From positions 1 through 10,564 of the forward strand of contig CAKZXL010000664.1 in the NCBI GenBank assembly GCA_937883885.1: DNA of 10,564 bases, in the 5' to 3' direction. Below, one piece after another: positions 1-5,569 of the stretch (its first letter is position 1; each line of letters starts with the position of its first letter). The translations under genes were made by a program, and so were the position numbers. The stretch comes from an uncultured Aquincola sp. GTDB lineage: Bacteria; Pseudomonadota; Gammaproteobacteria; Burkholderiales; Burkholderiaceae. The notes below the pieces were generated by a model. That model searched no databases. It was given only the letters and a program-made list of their open reading frames with translations, and had not been told where the DNA came from.

Positions 1-984
1 ACCGGCGGCCTGATCGACGTGCTGCTGCCGGTGCTGTATTTCGGCCGGCCGCTGGTGGGCTACAGCGGCCGCTTCGACCCCGAGACCGCCTTCGGCCTGA
101 TGCAGCGCCATGGCGTGACGCATACCTTCCTGTTTCCCACGGCGCTGAAGGCCATGATGAAGGCGGTGCCCGCGCCACGTCAGCGCTTTCCGAGGCTGCG
201 GCTGCAGGCGGTGATGGCCGCCGGCGAGCCGGTGGGCGATGCGGTGATGGCCTGGTGCCGCGACGTGCTGCAGGTGCCGATGAACGAGATGTTCGGCCAG
301 ACCGAGATGAACTACATCGTCGGCAACTGCGGCGGCCTGCCTGGGGCCGACGGCAACGTCGCCCCCGGCTGGCCGGCCAGGCCCGGCAGCATGGGCCGGG
401 CCTACCCGGGCCACCGCATCGCGGTGATCGACGACGAAGGCCGTGAATGCCCGCGCGGCACGCCCGGCGATGTGGCGCTGCACCGGCGCGACGTGCATGG
501 CGACCTCGATCCGATCTTTTTCCTGGGCTACTGGCGCAACGAGCGCGCCACCGCCGCCAAGTTCACCGGCGACCCGCTGGATTCGTGGTGCCGCACCGGC
601 GACACCGCGGTGATGGACGAGGACGGCTACCTCTGGTACCAGGGCCGCAGCGACGACGTGTTCAAGGCCGCGGGCTACCGCATCGGGCCCAGCGAGATCG
701 AGAACTGCCTGGTCAAGCACCCGGCCGTGCTCAATGCCGCCGTGGTGCCCAAGCCCGATGCCGAGCGCGGCGCGGTGGTCAAGGCCTATGTGGTGCTGGC
801 CCCGGGTCATGCGCCCGGCGACGCGCTGGTGGCCGAGCTGCAGGCCCATGTGCGCGGCCGGCTGGCGCCTTACGAGTACCCCAAGGAGATCGAGTTCACC
901 GACAGCCTGCCGATGACCGTGACCGGCAAGGTGCAGCGGCGGGTGCTGCGGCTGCAGGAAGAAGAGCGGGCGCGGCGGGGTTAG
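1..984 (+). CDS. AMP-forming acyl-CoA synthetase, C-terminal part (5' truncated by window)
   Basis: The reading frame is open from base 1, so the start lies outside; 327 residues of an expected 540-560 remain. The family activates a carboxylic acid with ATP to acyl-AMP and transfers it to CoA in the cytoplasm. In fragment numbering I see GQTE at about 99-102 (motif A5), GYWRN at 176-180, RTGD at 198-201 (A7, the ribose-binding Asp), the hinge region GRSDDVFKAAGYRIGPSEIE at 215-234 (A8), and PMTVTGKVQRR at 304-314 with the A10 catalytic Lys at 310. The tail, with the PYEYPKEIEF stretch before A10, resembles medium-chain acyl-CoA/acetyl-CoA synthetase-like (ACSM/AcsA) enzymes more than long-chain FadD. 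The acid substrate cannot be told from this part. It ends in TAG and converges on the next gene with only 28 bp between the two stop codons. Confidence 0.93.
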   Translation, partial: TGGLIDVLLPVLYFGRPLVGYSGRFDPETAFGLMQRHGVTHTFLFPTALKAMMKAVPAPRQRFPRLRLQAVMAAGEPVGDAVMAWCRDVLQVPMNEMFGQTEMNYIVGNCGGLPGADGNVAPGWPARPGSMGRAYPGHRIAVIDDEGRECPRGTPGDVALHRRDVHGDLDPIFFLGYWRNERATAAKFTGDPLDSWCRTGDTAVMDEDGYLWYQGRSDDVFKAAGYRIGPSEIENCLVKHPAVLNAAVVPKPDAERGAVVKAYVVLAPGHAPGDALVAELQAHVRGRLAPYEYPKEIEFTDSLPMTVTGKVQRRVLRLQEEERARRG

Positions 985-1002
985 CGTCTGCGGCGTCCGA
1001 TG

Positions 1003-1017
1003 GTTGACCGGGTCAAC
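1003..1017. repeat. Perfect 15-bp inverted repeat at convergent gene ends
   Basis: GTTGACC (1003-1009) and GGTCAAC (1011-1017) are exact reverse complements around one central G. The right arm contains the stop codon (TCA on this strand) of the minus-strand gene; the left arm has the mirrored TGA. It lies 18 bp after the acyl-CoA synthetase stop. As RNA it would form a 6-bp stem with a 3-base loop from either strand. Neither side has a T-run, so it is not a textbook intrinsic terminator. It could be a weak bidirectional terminator, a 3'-end stabiliser or a protein-binding palindrome. Confidence 0.45.
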
Positions 1018-1804
1018 AACTGCCCACGCTGCGCGGCGCTGTTTTCGCGTGCTCGCTGAACGGATCGAGCTGCGAGCCGCGGGTAGGCCGCGCGATGAAG
1101 CAGTCGTTGCCGCGGCGGATGCGCACGCTGCCGTCGGGCAGCAGTTCTTCGGTCACCGTGTTGTCCAGGCTGCGGGCCAGGCGCGCTTCCAGCGTCGGCC
1201 GCGGGCTGTTGGCGCGCGGGTCGGCCAGCGCTGCGGCGGCGGGGGTTGAGGGCAGCTGCCCGCGGCCGGGCAGGCGCAGGTTCAGCGGCGCGCTGGCGGG
1301 CGGCTCGGCCGGCGTCAAGGTGATGGCCTGGCCCACGGCTGGTGCGGCGTCGGGCGCTGGCGCTTCGGCAGGCCCGGAGCCGGGCACCGAGCCTGGCCCC
1401 CCGCCTGGCACCAGGGCAGGTGCCGTCGCAGCAGGCGCCGGGCGCGCCTGGGGCGCTGCATGACGTGAGGGCGCAGCCGTCGGCTGCGGCCCACCGGGTT
1501 CATCGGCAGCGGGCGACTGCGGCCACAGCAGCCGCAGCATCGTCACCGGCGCGGAAGGCGGCGCGCCCCGGGCGGGCAGCGGCTGGCGCGGCCAGGCGAT
1601 GAAGAGCAGACCATGCAGCCCCAGCACCGCCAGCCACACCGGCCAGCCCCGCGCCCGGCCGGGCAGCGGGCGGGCCTCGAGGGAAGCAGCAGCAGGCGGC
1701 AGCAAGGGCAGGGCAGCAACCAAGGCAGTGGCGGGACCGGGGGCCCGCGGCAACGGCGTCGGCGCACTGTAAGCGGCCTTTCCGTTGCAACCTGCAGCAC
1801 CCAT
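1013..1804 (-). CDS. Membrane-anchored proline/alanine-rich protein of unknown function
   Basis: A 263-residue product with three parts. Residues 1-53 are a Pro/Ala-rich start. One hydrophobic segment, WPVWLAVLGLHGLLFIAW at about 54-71, is flanked by Arg and would be the only membrane anchor. Residues 75-200 form a long low-complexity Pro/Ala/Gly linker with a PGGGPGSVPGSG patch. Residues 203-250 form a compact, non-repetitive C-terminal module (LEARLARSLDNTVTEELLPDGSVRIRRGNDCF..., ending near LDPF) that looks like the conserved part. The anchor, Pro-rich spacer and small terminal domain give a TonB-like architecture, with the C-terminal domain presumably in the periplasm, but I see no TonB domain and claim no function. 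ATG 1804 was chosen because an upstream start would run into the divergent reductase gene. The true start may be later, at a TTG near residue 28. Low-complexity composition inflates spurious frames here, but the C-terminal module supports a real gene. Confidence 0.7.
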   Translation of the reverse strand: MGAAGCNGKAAYSAPTPLPRAPGPATALVAALPLLPPAAASLEARPLPGRARGWPVWLAVLGLHGLLFIAWPRQPLPARGAPPSAPVTMLRLLWPQSPAADEPGGPQPTAAPSRHAAPQARPAPAATAPALVPGGGPGSVPGSGPAEAPAPDAAPAVGQAITLTPAEPPASAPLNLRLPGRGQLPSTPAAAALADPRANSPRPTLEARLARSLDNTVTEELLPDGSVRIRRGNDCFIARPTRGSQLDPFSEHAKTAPRSVGSC

Positions 1805-1838
1805 GGGCTGGCCCGTGCACCCGCCGATACCCGCGCGC

Positions 1839-1867
1839 CTGAAGCCGCCCGCCGCCTGCGGCAAACT
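1839..1867 (+). promoter_or_regulatory. Possible sigma-70 promoter for the aldo/keto reductase operon
   Basis: CTGAAG (1839-1844), a 17-bp spacer, then CAAACT (1862-1867). The -10 box ends 7 bases before the ATG at 1875, and no Shine-Dalgarno sequence precedes that ATG, so a transcript from here would be leaderless or nearly so. The match is moderate (each box differs from consensus at two or three positions). It lies in the 70-bp divergent gap between the proline-rich protein gene and the reductase gene, the only room for an operon promoter. Confidence 0.35.
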
Positions 1868-1874
1868 AGCCTGC

Positions 1875-2954
1875 ATGAGCAGCACCACCCCCAACGACTT
1901 CCACGTTCGCCTGGGTCGCACCGACCTGCAGGCCACCCGCATCTGCCTGGGCACCATGACCTTCGGCGAGCAGGTGGACGAAGCCACCGCCTACACCATC
2001 ATGGACCGGGCGGTGGAGCGCGGCGTCACCTTCTTCGACACCGCCGAGATGTACCCGGTGCCGCCTTCGGCCGCCCGCTACACGCTCACCGAAAGCATCA
2101 TCGGCCGCTGGCTGGCGGCGCGCCCCGGGCTGCGTGAGCGGCTGGTGCTGGCCACCAAGGTGGCGGGCCCGGCGCGGGGCTACGACTGGATCCGCAACGC
2201 CAGCGGCGACCTGACAGGGCAAGACATCATCGATGCCTGCGAGGCCAGCCTGCGCCGGCTGCAGACCGACGTGATCGACCTCTACCAGATCCACTGGCCG
2301 GCCCGCAACGTGCCGTCTTTCGGGGCCCTGTACTTCGATCCGCAGCGTGACCAGCCCGTCACGCCCATCCACCAGCAGCTGGAAGCGCTGGGCCAACTGG
2401 TCCAGGCCGGCAAGGTGCGCGCCATCGGCCTGAGCAACGAAACGCCGTGGGGCGTGCATGAGTTCGTGCGCCTGGCCGAGCAGCACGGCCTGCCGCGCGT
2501 GGCGACGGTGCAGAACCCGTATGCGCTGGTCAACCGCAGCGTGGACAACGCGCTGGACGAAACGCTGTACCGCGAGCAGGTGTCGCTGCTGGCCTATTCG
2601 CCGCTGGGCTTCGGCCTGCTGACGGGCAAGTACGACGCCAAGGGCCTGGACGACGACAGCCGCCCGGGCCGCCTGGCGATGTTTGAGACGATGAAGAAGC
2701 AGCGCTGGGGCCGGCCTGATGCGCTGGCCGCCGCTCGTCTATACAACCAGCTGGCGCGCGACCACGGCTACACGCCGACGCAGCTGGCACTGGCCTTCTG
2801 CTACCGCAGCCACCGCGTGGCCAGCACCATCATCGGCGTCACCTCGGTGGCGCAGCTCGATGAGGACATCGACGCCTGGAGCGTGCCGCTGTCGGCCGAG
2901 GTGCTGGCCGAGGTCGACCGCATCCGCTGGCTGCACCGCGACCCTGCGCAGTAA
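1875..2954 (+). CDS. tas: Tas-like NADP(H)-dependent aldo/keto reductase
   Basis: A 359-residue cytoplasmic (alpha/beta)8-barrel oxidoreductase; E. coli Tas is 346 residues. The family reduces aldehydes and ketones with NADPH. The full catalytic tetrad is visible: Asp in TFFDTAEMYP, the Tyr of the same motif, Lys in LATKVAG and His in YQIHWPARN. The N-terminal strand LGRTDLQATRICLGTMTFGEQ and the C-terminal cofactor-binding stretch ASTIIGVTSVAQLDEDI are also typical. The insert around FGALYFDP and the QNPYALVNR motif point to the Tas/MocA-like branch. The physiological substrate is unknown; E. coli tas was named for suppressing a tyrosine auxotrophy. ATG 1875 is preferred over an in-frame ATG at 1785 because homology starts at about FHVRLGRTDL and the earlier start would overlap the divergent gene. 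First gene of the plus-strand run, 4 bp before ybaK. Confidence 0.93.
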   Translation: MSSTTPNDFHVRLGRTDLQATRICLGTMTFGEQVDEATAYTIMDRAVERGVTFFDTAEMYPVPPSAARYTLTESIIGRWLAARPGLRERLVLATKVAGPARGYDWIRNASGDLTGQDIIDACEASLRRLQTDVIDLYQIHWPARNVPSFGALYFDPQRDQPVTPIHQQLEALGQLVQAGKVRAIGLSNETPWGVHEFVRLAEQHGLPRVATVQNPYALVNRSVDNALDETLYREQVSLLAYSPLGFGLLTGKYDAKGLDDDSRPGRLAMFETMKKQRWGRPDALAAARLYNQLARDHGYTPTQLALAFCYRSHRVASTIIGVTSVAQLDEDIDAWSVPLSAEVLAEVDRIRWLHRDPAQ

Positions 2955-2958
2955 GGCG

Positions 2959-3450
2959 ATGGCCAAGAAGGACCAGAAGCACGTCAGCGAAACGCCGGCC
3001 ACGCAGTGGCTGCGTCAGCACGGCGTGGCCTTCACCGAGCATGTGTACGACTACGTGGACCATGGCGGCACCGGTGAATCGTCGCGCCAGCTGGGCGTGG
3101 ACGAACATGCGGTGGTCAAGACGCTGGTGATGCAGGACGACAAGGCGCAGCCGCTGATCGTGCTGATGCACGGCGACCGCCAGGTGAGCACCAAGAACCT
3201 GGCGCGTGCCATCGGCGCCAAGGGTGTGGAGCCCTGCAAGCCCGAGGTGGCGCAGCGCCACAGCGGCTTTCTGGTGGGCGGCACCTCGCCCTTCGGCACC
3301 CGCAAGGCGATGCCGGTGTACGTGGAGCAGTCGGTGCTGGCGCTGCCCGGCATCTACATCAACGGCGGGCGGCGGGGCTTTCTGGTGGGCATCGCGCCAG
3401 GGGTGCTGACGGACCTGCTTGGTGCCAAGCCCGTGCACTGCGCGAACTGA
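2959..3450 (+). CDS. ybaK: YbaK/EbsC-type Cys-tRNA(Pro) deacylase
   Basis: A 163-residue protein, close to the roughly 160 residues of Haemophilus and E. coli YbaK. The family hydrolyses Cys-tRNA(Pro), the product of mischarging by prolyl-tRNA synthetase, acting in trans as a proofreading factor in the cytoplasm. Visible hallmarks: TPATQWLRQHGVAF at 12-25, the conserved Lys of VVKTLVM at 52-58 (the family's active-site Lys), GFLVGGTSPFGTRKAMPVY at 103-121 containing the substrate-loop glycines, and YINGGRRGFLVGI at 133-145. The start follows the reductase stop by 4 bp, with AAGG just upstream, and implies translational coupling. ORFs continuing upstream in this frame lie inside the reductase and were discarded. 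EbsC-like deacylases with other tRNA preferences are possible, but the short length and motifs fit YbaK. Confidence 0.92.
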   Translation: MAKKDQKHVSETPATQWLRQHGVAFTEHVYDYVDHGGTGESSRQLGVDEHAVVKTLVMQDDKAQPLIVLMHGDRQVSTKNLARAIGAKGVEPCKPEVAQRHSGFLVGGTSPFGTRKAMPVYVEQSVLALPGIYINGGRRGFLVGIAPGVLTDLLGAKPVHCAN

Positions 3451-3472
3451 TGAGCCGCTCGGCCGTGCCGCA

Positions 3473-3506
3473 TACACTGCCCGGCTGATCAAAAACCGAG
3501 GTGGAG
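3473..3506 (+). promoter_or_regulatory. Weak -10-like box and ribosome binding site ahead of plsY
   Basis: The 62-bp gap between ybaK and plsY holds TACACT (3473-3478), a 4/6 match to a -10 box with no convincing -35, and GAGGTGGAG (3498-3506), a strong Shine-Dalgarno-like run. The latter decides the plsY start: GTG 3513 lies 6 bases after GGAG, while GTG 3501 would lie inside the run. The RBS is likely; the promoter is only a possibility. Confidence 0.4.
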
Positions 3507-3512
3507 CGCGTG

Positions 3513-4184
3513 GTGAATGGCACGTTGATGGCGTGGTCGTGGCTGCTGGCCGTGGTGGTGGCTTATGCCATCGGGTCGCTGTCGTTCGCGGTGATCATCA
3601 GCCGCGCGATGGGGCTGTCGGACCCGCGCAGCTATGGCTCGGGCAACCCCGGCGCCACCAACGTGCTGCGCTCGGGCAACAAGAAGGCCGCGCTGCTGAC
3701 GCTGGTGTTCGATGCGCTCAAGGGTTATGTGCCGGTGGTGGTGGCGCTGCTGCTGGCGCCGCGCTTCGGCTGGGGTGAGGGCACCATCGCCGCCGTCGGG
3801 CTGGCGGCCTTTCTCGGCCACCTGTGGCCGGTGTTCTTCCGCTTCCAGGGAGGCAAGGGCGTGGCCACCGCGGCCGGCGTGCTGCTGGCGCTCAACCCGA
3901 TGCTGGGCGCGGCCACGCTGGTCACCTGGCTGATCATTGCGTACTTCTTTCGCTACTCGTCGCTGGCCGCCATCGTGGCCGCGGCCTTCGCACCCTTTTA
4001 CCAGCTGCTGATCTGGGGCCCCGGCCCAATGGCGGTGGCCATCGCGGTGATGAGCCTGCTGCTGGTGTGGCGCCATGCCGGCAACATCCGCAAGCTGATG
4101 GCCGGCACCGAATCGAAGATCGGCAGCAAGGCGGGCAAGACCGCCACCCCTGCTTCCCAACAACACCACGGAGTGAAGAAATGA
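3513..4184 (+). CDS. plsY: Glycerol-3-phosphate acyltransferase PlsY
   Basis: A 223-residue inner-membrane enzyme that transfers an acyl group from acyl-phosphate (made by PlsX) to glycerol-3-phosphate, giving lysophosphatidate, the first step of phospholipid synthesis. All three family motifs are present: GSGNPGATN at 42-50, [18 protein letters not shown] at 102-119 and [18 protein letters not shown] at 187-204. Five hydrophobic segments are visible at about 10-30, 74-84, 92-108, 118-145 and 172-186. E. coli PlsY is 205 residues; the extra length is a Lys/Gln/His-rich tail after motif 3. GTG 3513 was chosen from the preceding GAGGTGGAG; GTG 3501, GTG 3510 and ATG 3528 are alternatives with the same core. 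Its stop overlaps the next start (ATGA at 4181-4184), so the RidA-family gene is probably translationally coupled. Confidence 0.95.
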   Translation: MNGTLMAWSWLLAVVVAYAIGSLSFAVIISRAMGLSDPRSYGSGNPGATNVLRSGNKKAALLTLVFDALKGYVPVVVALLLAPRFGWGEGTIAAVGLAAFLGHLWPVFFRFQGGKGVATAAGVLLALNPMLGAATLVTWLIIAYFFRYSSLAAIVAAAFAPFYQLLIWGPGPMAVAIAVMSLLLVWRHAGNIRKLMAGTESKIGSKAGKTATPASQQHHGVKK

Positions 4185-4528
4185 GCGTTCAACGATTCGA
4201 CGTCGGCACCCGCCTGAGCGAGATGGCGGTGCACAACGGCACCGTGTGGCTGGCCGGCCAGGTGCCCAGCGATGCCACGCAGGACATGACCGGTCAGGCC
4301 CAGCAGGTGCTGGCCGCCATCGATGCGCTGCTGGCCCGCGCCGGCACCGACAAGTCCAAGATCGTGATGGCCCAGGTGTTCGTCACCGACCTGGCCGAGT
4401 TCCCCGCCTTCAACGCCGTGTGGGACGCCTGGGTGGCCCCGGGCAATGCGCCCCCGCGCGCCACCGTGCAGGCCGCGCTGGCCAAGCCCGAGTGGAAGGT
4501 GGAAGTGGTCGTCACCGCGGCCGTCTGA
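4181..4528 (+). CDS. RidA/YjgF-YER057c-UK114 family protein
   Basis: A 115-residue protein of the usual RidA size (family 110-130). Archetypal RidA hydrolyses reactive 2-aminoacrylate and related imines released by PLP enzymes, in the cytoplasm, as a trimer with active sites between subunits. Visible motifs are [15 protein letters not shown] at 17-31, the helix [33 protein letters not shown] at 39-71 (shown in part by its periodicity), WDAWV at 81-85 and [10 protein letters not shown] at 91-100. Arg93 corresponds to the Arg that binds the substrate carboxylate in active deaminases. The C-terminal VEVVVTAAV differs from the VEIEAIA of archetypal RidA, so this is more likely one of the Rid1-7 side groups, whose activity is less certain. 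The start has a good GGAG (4170-4173) 7 bases upstream. Confidence 0.92.
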   Translation: MSVQRFDVGTRLSEMAVHNGTVWLAGQVPSDATQDMTGQAQQVLAAIDALLARAGTDKSKIVMAQVFVTDLAEFPAFNAVWDAWVAPGNAPPRATVQAALAKPEWKVEVVVTAAV

Positions 4529-4547
4529 CGCCCGGCTGCCGAACGAC

Positions 4548-4928
4548 ATGGCCGCCAGCCGCCCCTCCGCCCGCTCGCTGCTGGGCCTGGTGCTGCTGAT
4601 CGCGGCCATCAGCGGCGGCACGCAGTGGTGGCATGCCACCGCGCAGCAACGGGCCGCCGAGCGGCTGGTGGCAGTGGCGCGGCCGGGCGACATCCGGTTG
4701 ATCTCGTCGACCACCTGCGCCTATTGCACGCAGGCCCGGCTGTGGCTGCAAAAGCACCGCGTGCCGTTCGAAGAATGCTTCATCGAGCAGGACAGCGCTT
4801 GCCAGGCCACCTTCCAGGCCCACCTCGCGCCCGGCACCCCCCTGGTGCTGGTGGCCGGCAGCCGCGCGCTGCTGGGCTTTGACCCGCAACAGGTGCTGCA
4901 GGCATTGGCCGGCCTCAATCGAAGTTGA
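4548..4928 (+). CDS. Membrane-anchored glutaredoxin/thioredoxin-fold protein with CAYC motif
   Basis: A 126-residue product. Residues 10-22 (SLLGLVLLIAAIS) are hydrophobic after an Arg-containing N-terminus, so this is a signal anchor or signal peptide that would place the rest in the periplasm. The remainder is a short thioredoxin fold: strand IRLISSTTCAYCTQARLWL at 49-67 with redox pair Cys57/Cys60, strand VPFEECFIEQD, GTPLVLVAG at 96-104 with the cis-Pro98, and GFDPQQVLQAL at 110-120 as the final helix, matching the glutaredoxin plan. Two further Cys (77 and 85) may form a disulfide. It probably exchanges thiols and disulfides with an unknown partner; the CAYC centre differs from the CPYC of glutaredoxins. 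It follows the RidA-family gene by 19 bp and overlaps the convergent yciO by 14 bp. Confidence 0.82.
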   Translation: MAASRPSARSLLGLVLLIAAISGGTQWWHATAQQRAAERLVAVARPGDIRLISSTTCAYCTQARLWLQKHRVPFEECFIEQDSACQATFQAHLAPGTPLVLVAGSRALLGFDPQQVLQALAGLNRS

Positions 4929-4932
4929 GGCC
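4911..4932. repeat. Perfect hairpin carrying both convergent stop codons
   Basis: GGCCTCAA (4911-4918) and TTGAGGCC (4925-4932) are exact reverse complements separated by TCGAAG, giving an 8-bp stem and 6-base loop in RNA from either strand. The TGA of the glutaredoxin-like gene (4926-4928) and the TGA of yciO (TCA at 4915-4917) lie at mirror positions in the two arms. No T-run follows on either side. A bidirectional terminator or 3'-end protecting stem shared by both mRNAs is the likely role. Confidence 0.6.
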
Positions 4933-5550
4933 CAGGCTCGCCGGATCGCCCCGGCCCAGGCGCACCAGCTGCGGTGCGTCTTCAGCGGTCAGGTCGATCA
5001 CCGTGGTGGGCTCCATCGGGCAGGCGCCTGCGTCCACCACCGCCTGCACCAGCTTCTGGTAGCGCTCGCGGATCTCGTCGGTGTCGTTCAAGGGGTCGGT
5101 CTCGCCGATCGGAATCAAGGTGGTGGCAAGCAGCGGCGCGCCATGTGCTTCCAGCAATGCCTGGGTCACCCGGTGGTCGGGCACGCGCAGGCCGATGCTG
5201 CGGCGGGAAGGGTGGCTCACCCGCCGCGGCACTTCCTTGGTGGCTTCGAGGATGAAGGTGAACGGCCCCGGCGTGCCCAGCTTGAGCAGGCGGTACTGCT
5301 TGTTGTCCACCCGGGCGTAGCTGGCCAGCTCGCTCAGGTCCCGGCACAGCAAGGTGAGGTGGTGCTTGTCGTCCACCCCGCGGATGCGGCGCAACTGGTC
5401 CACCGCCGATTTGTCGTCGAGGTGGCACACCAGCGCATAGCTGCTGTCGGTGGGAATGGCCGCCACGCCGCCCTGCTGCAGGATCTGCGCGGCCTGCTTC
5501 AGCAGGCGGGGCTGCGGGTTCTCGGGGTGGACTTCAAAGTACTGCGACAT
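4915..5550 (-). CDS. yciO: YciO, Sua5/YciO/YrdC-family protein
   Basis: A 211-residue protein (E. coli YciO 206) that matches it across its length: MSQYFEVHPENPQPRLL at the start, GGVAAIPTDSSYAL at 27-40, RIRGVDDKHHLTLLCRDLSEL at 55-75, the GTPGPFTFI stretch at 92-100, TKEVPRRVSHPSRRSIGLRVP at 104-124 and PTTVIDLT at 181-188. The superfamily fold binds ATP and double-stranded RNA; TsaC/Sua5 make threonylcarbamoyl-AMP for tRNA t6A. YciO is the paralogue: at the place of the TsaC KRSxN signature, Lys is Arg55 and the Ser-x-Asn reads T144-L-I146. A main role in t6A synthesis is therefore doubtful and the true role is not settled. It starts 19 bp after the stop of the kinase gene and is probably co-transcribed with it. 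Confidence 0.92.
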   Translation of the reverse strand: MSQYFEVHPENPQPRLLKQAAQILQQGGVAAIPTDSSYALVCHLDDKSAVDQLRRIRGVDDKHHLTLLCRDLSELASYARVDNKQYRLLKLGTPGPFTFILEATKEVPRRVSHPSRRSIGLRVPDHRVTQALLEAHGAPLLATTLIPIGETDPLNDTDEIRERYQKLVQAVVDAGACPMEPTTVIDLTAEDAPQLVRLGRGDPASLGLNFD

Positions 5551-5569
5551 GGTGCGATTGTCCGCTGCC

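Noticed and set aside
1250..1480. Low-complexity GC-rich stretch as a tandem repeat or mobile-element scar
   Set aside because: The bases encode a Pro/Ala/Gly linker in the minus-strand frame and show no exact tandem unit or flanking direct repeats.
1785..1874. An N-terminal extension of 30 residues on the Tas-like reductase
   Set aside because: The extension is Pro/Ala-rich, without homology to the family N-terminus, and would overlap the divergent gene; ATG 1875 gives the family length.
1805..1987. An N-terminal extension of 61 residues on the proline-rich protein
   Set aside because: It would run into the first 113 bases of the reductase coding region and adds no hydrophobic or conserved feature.
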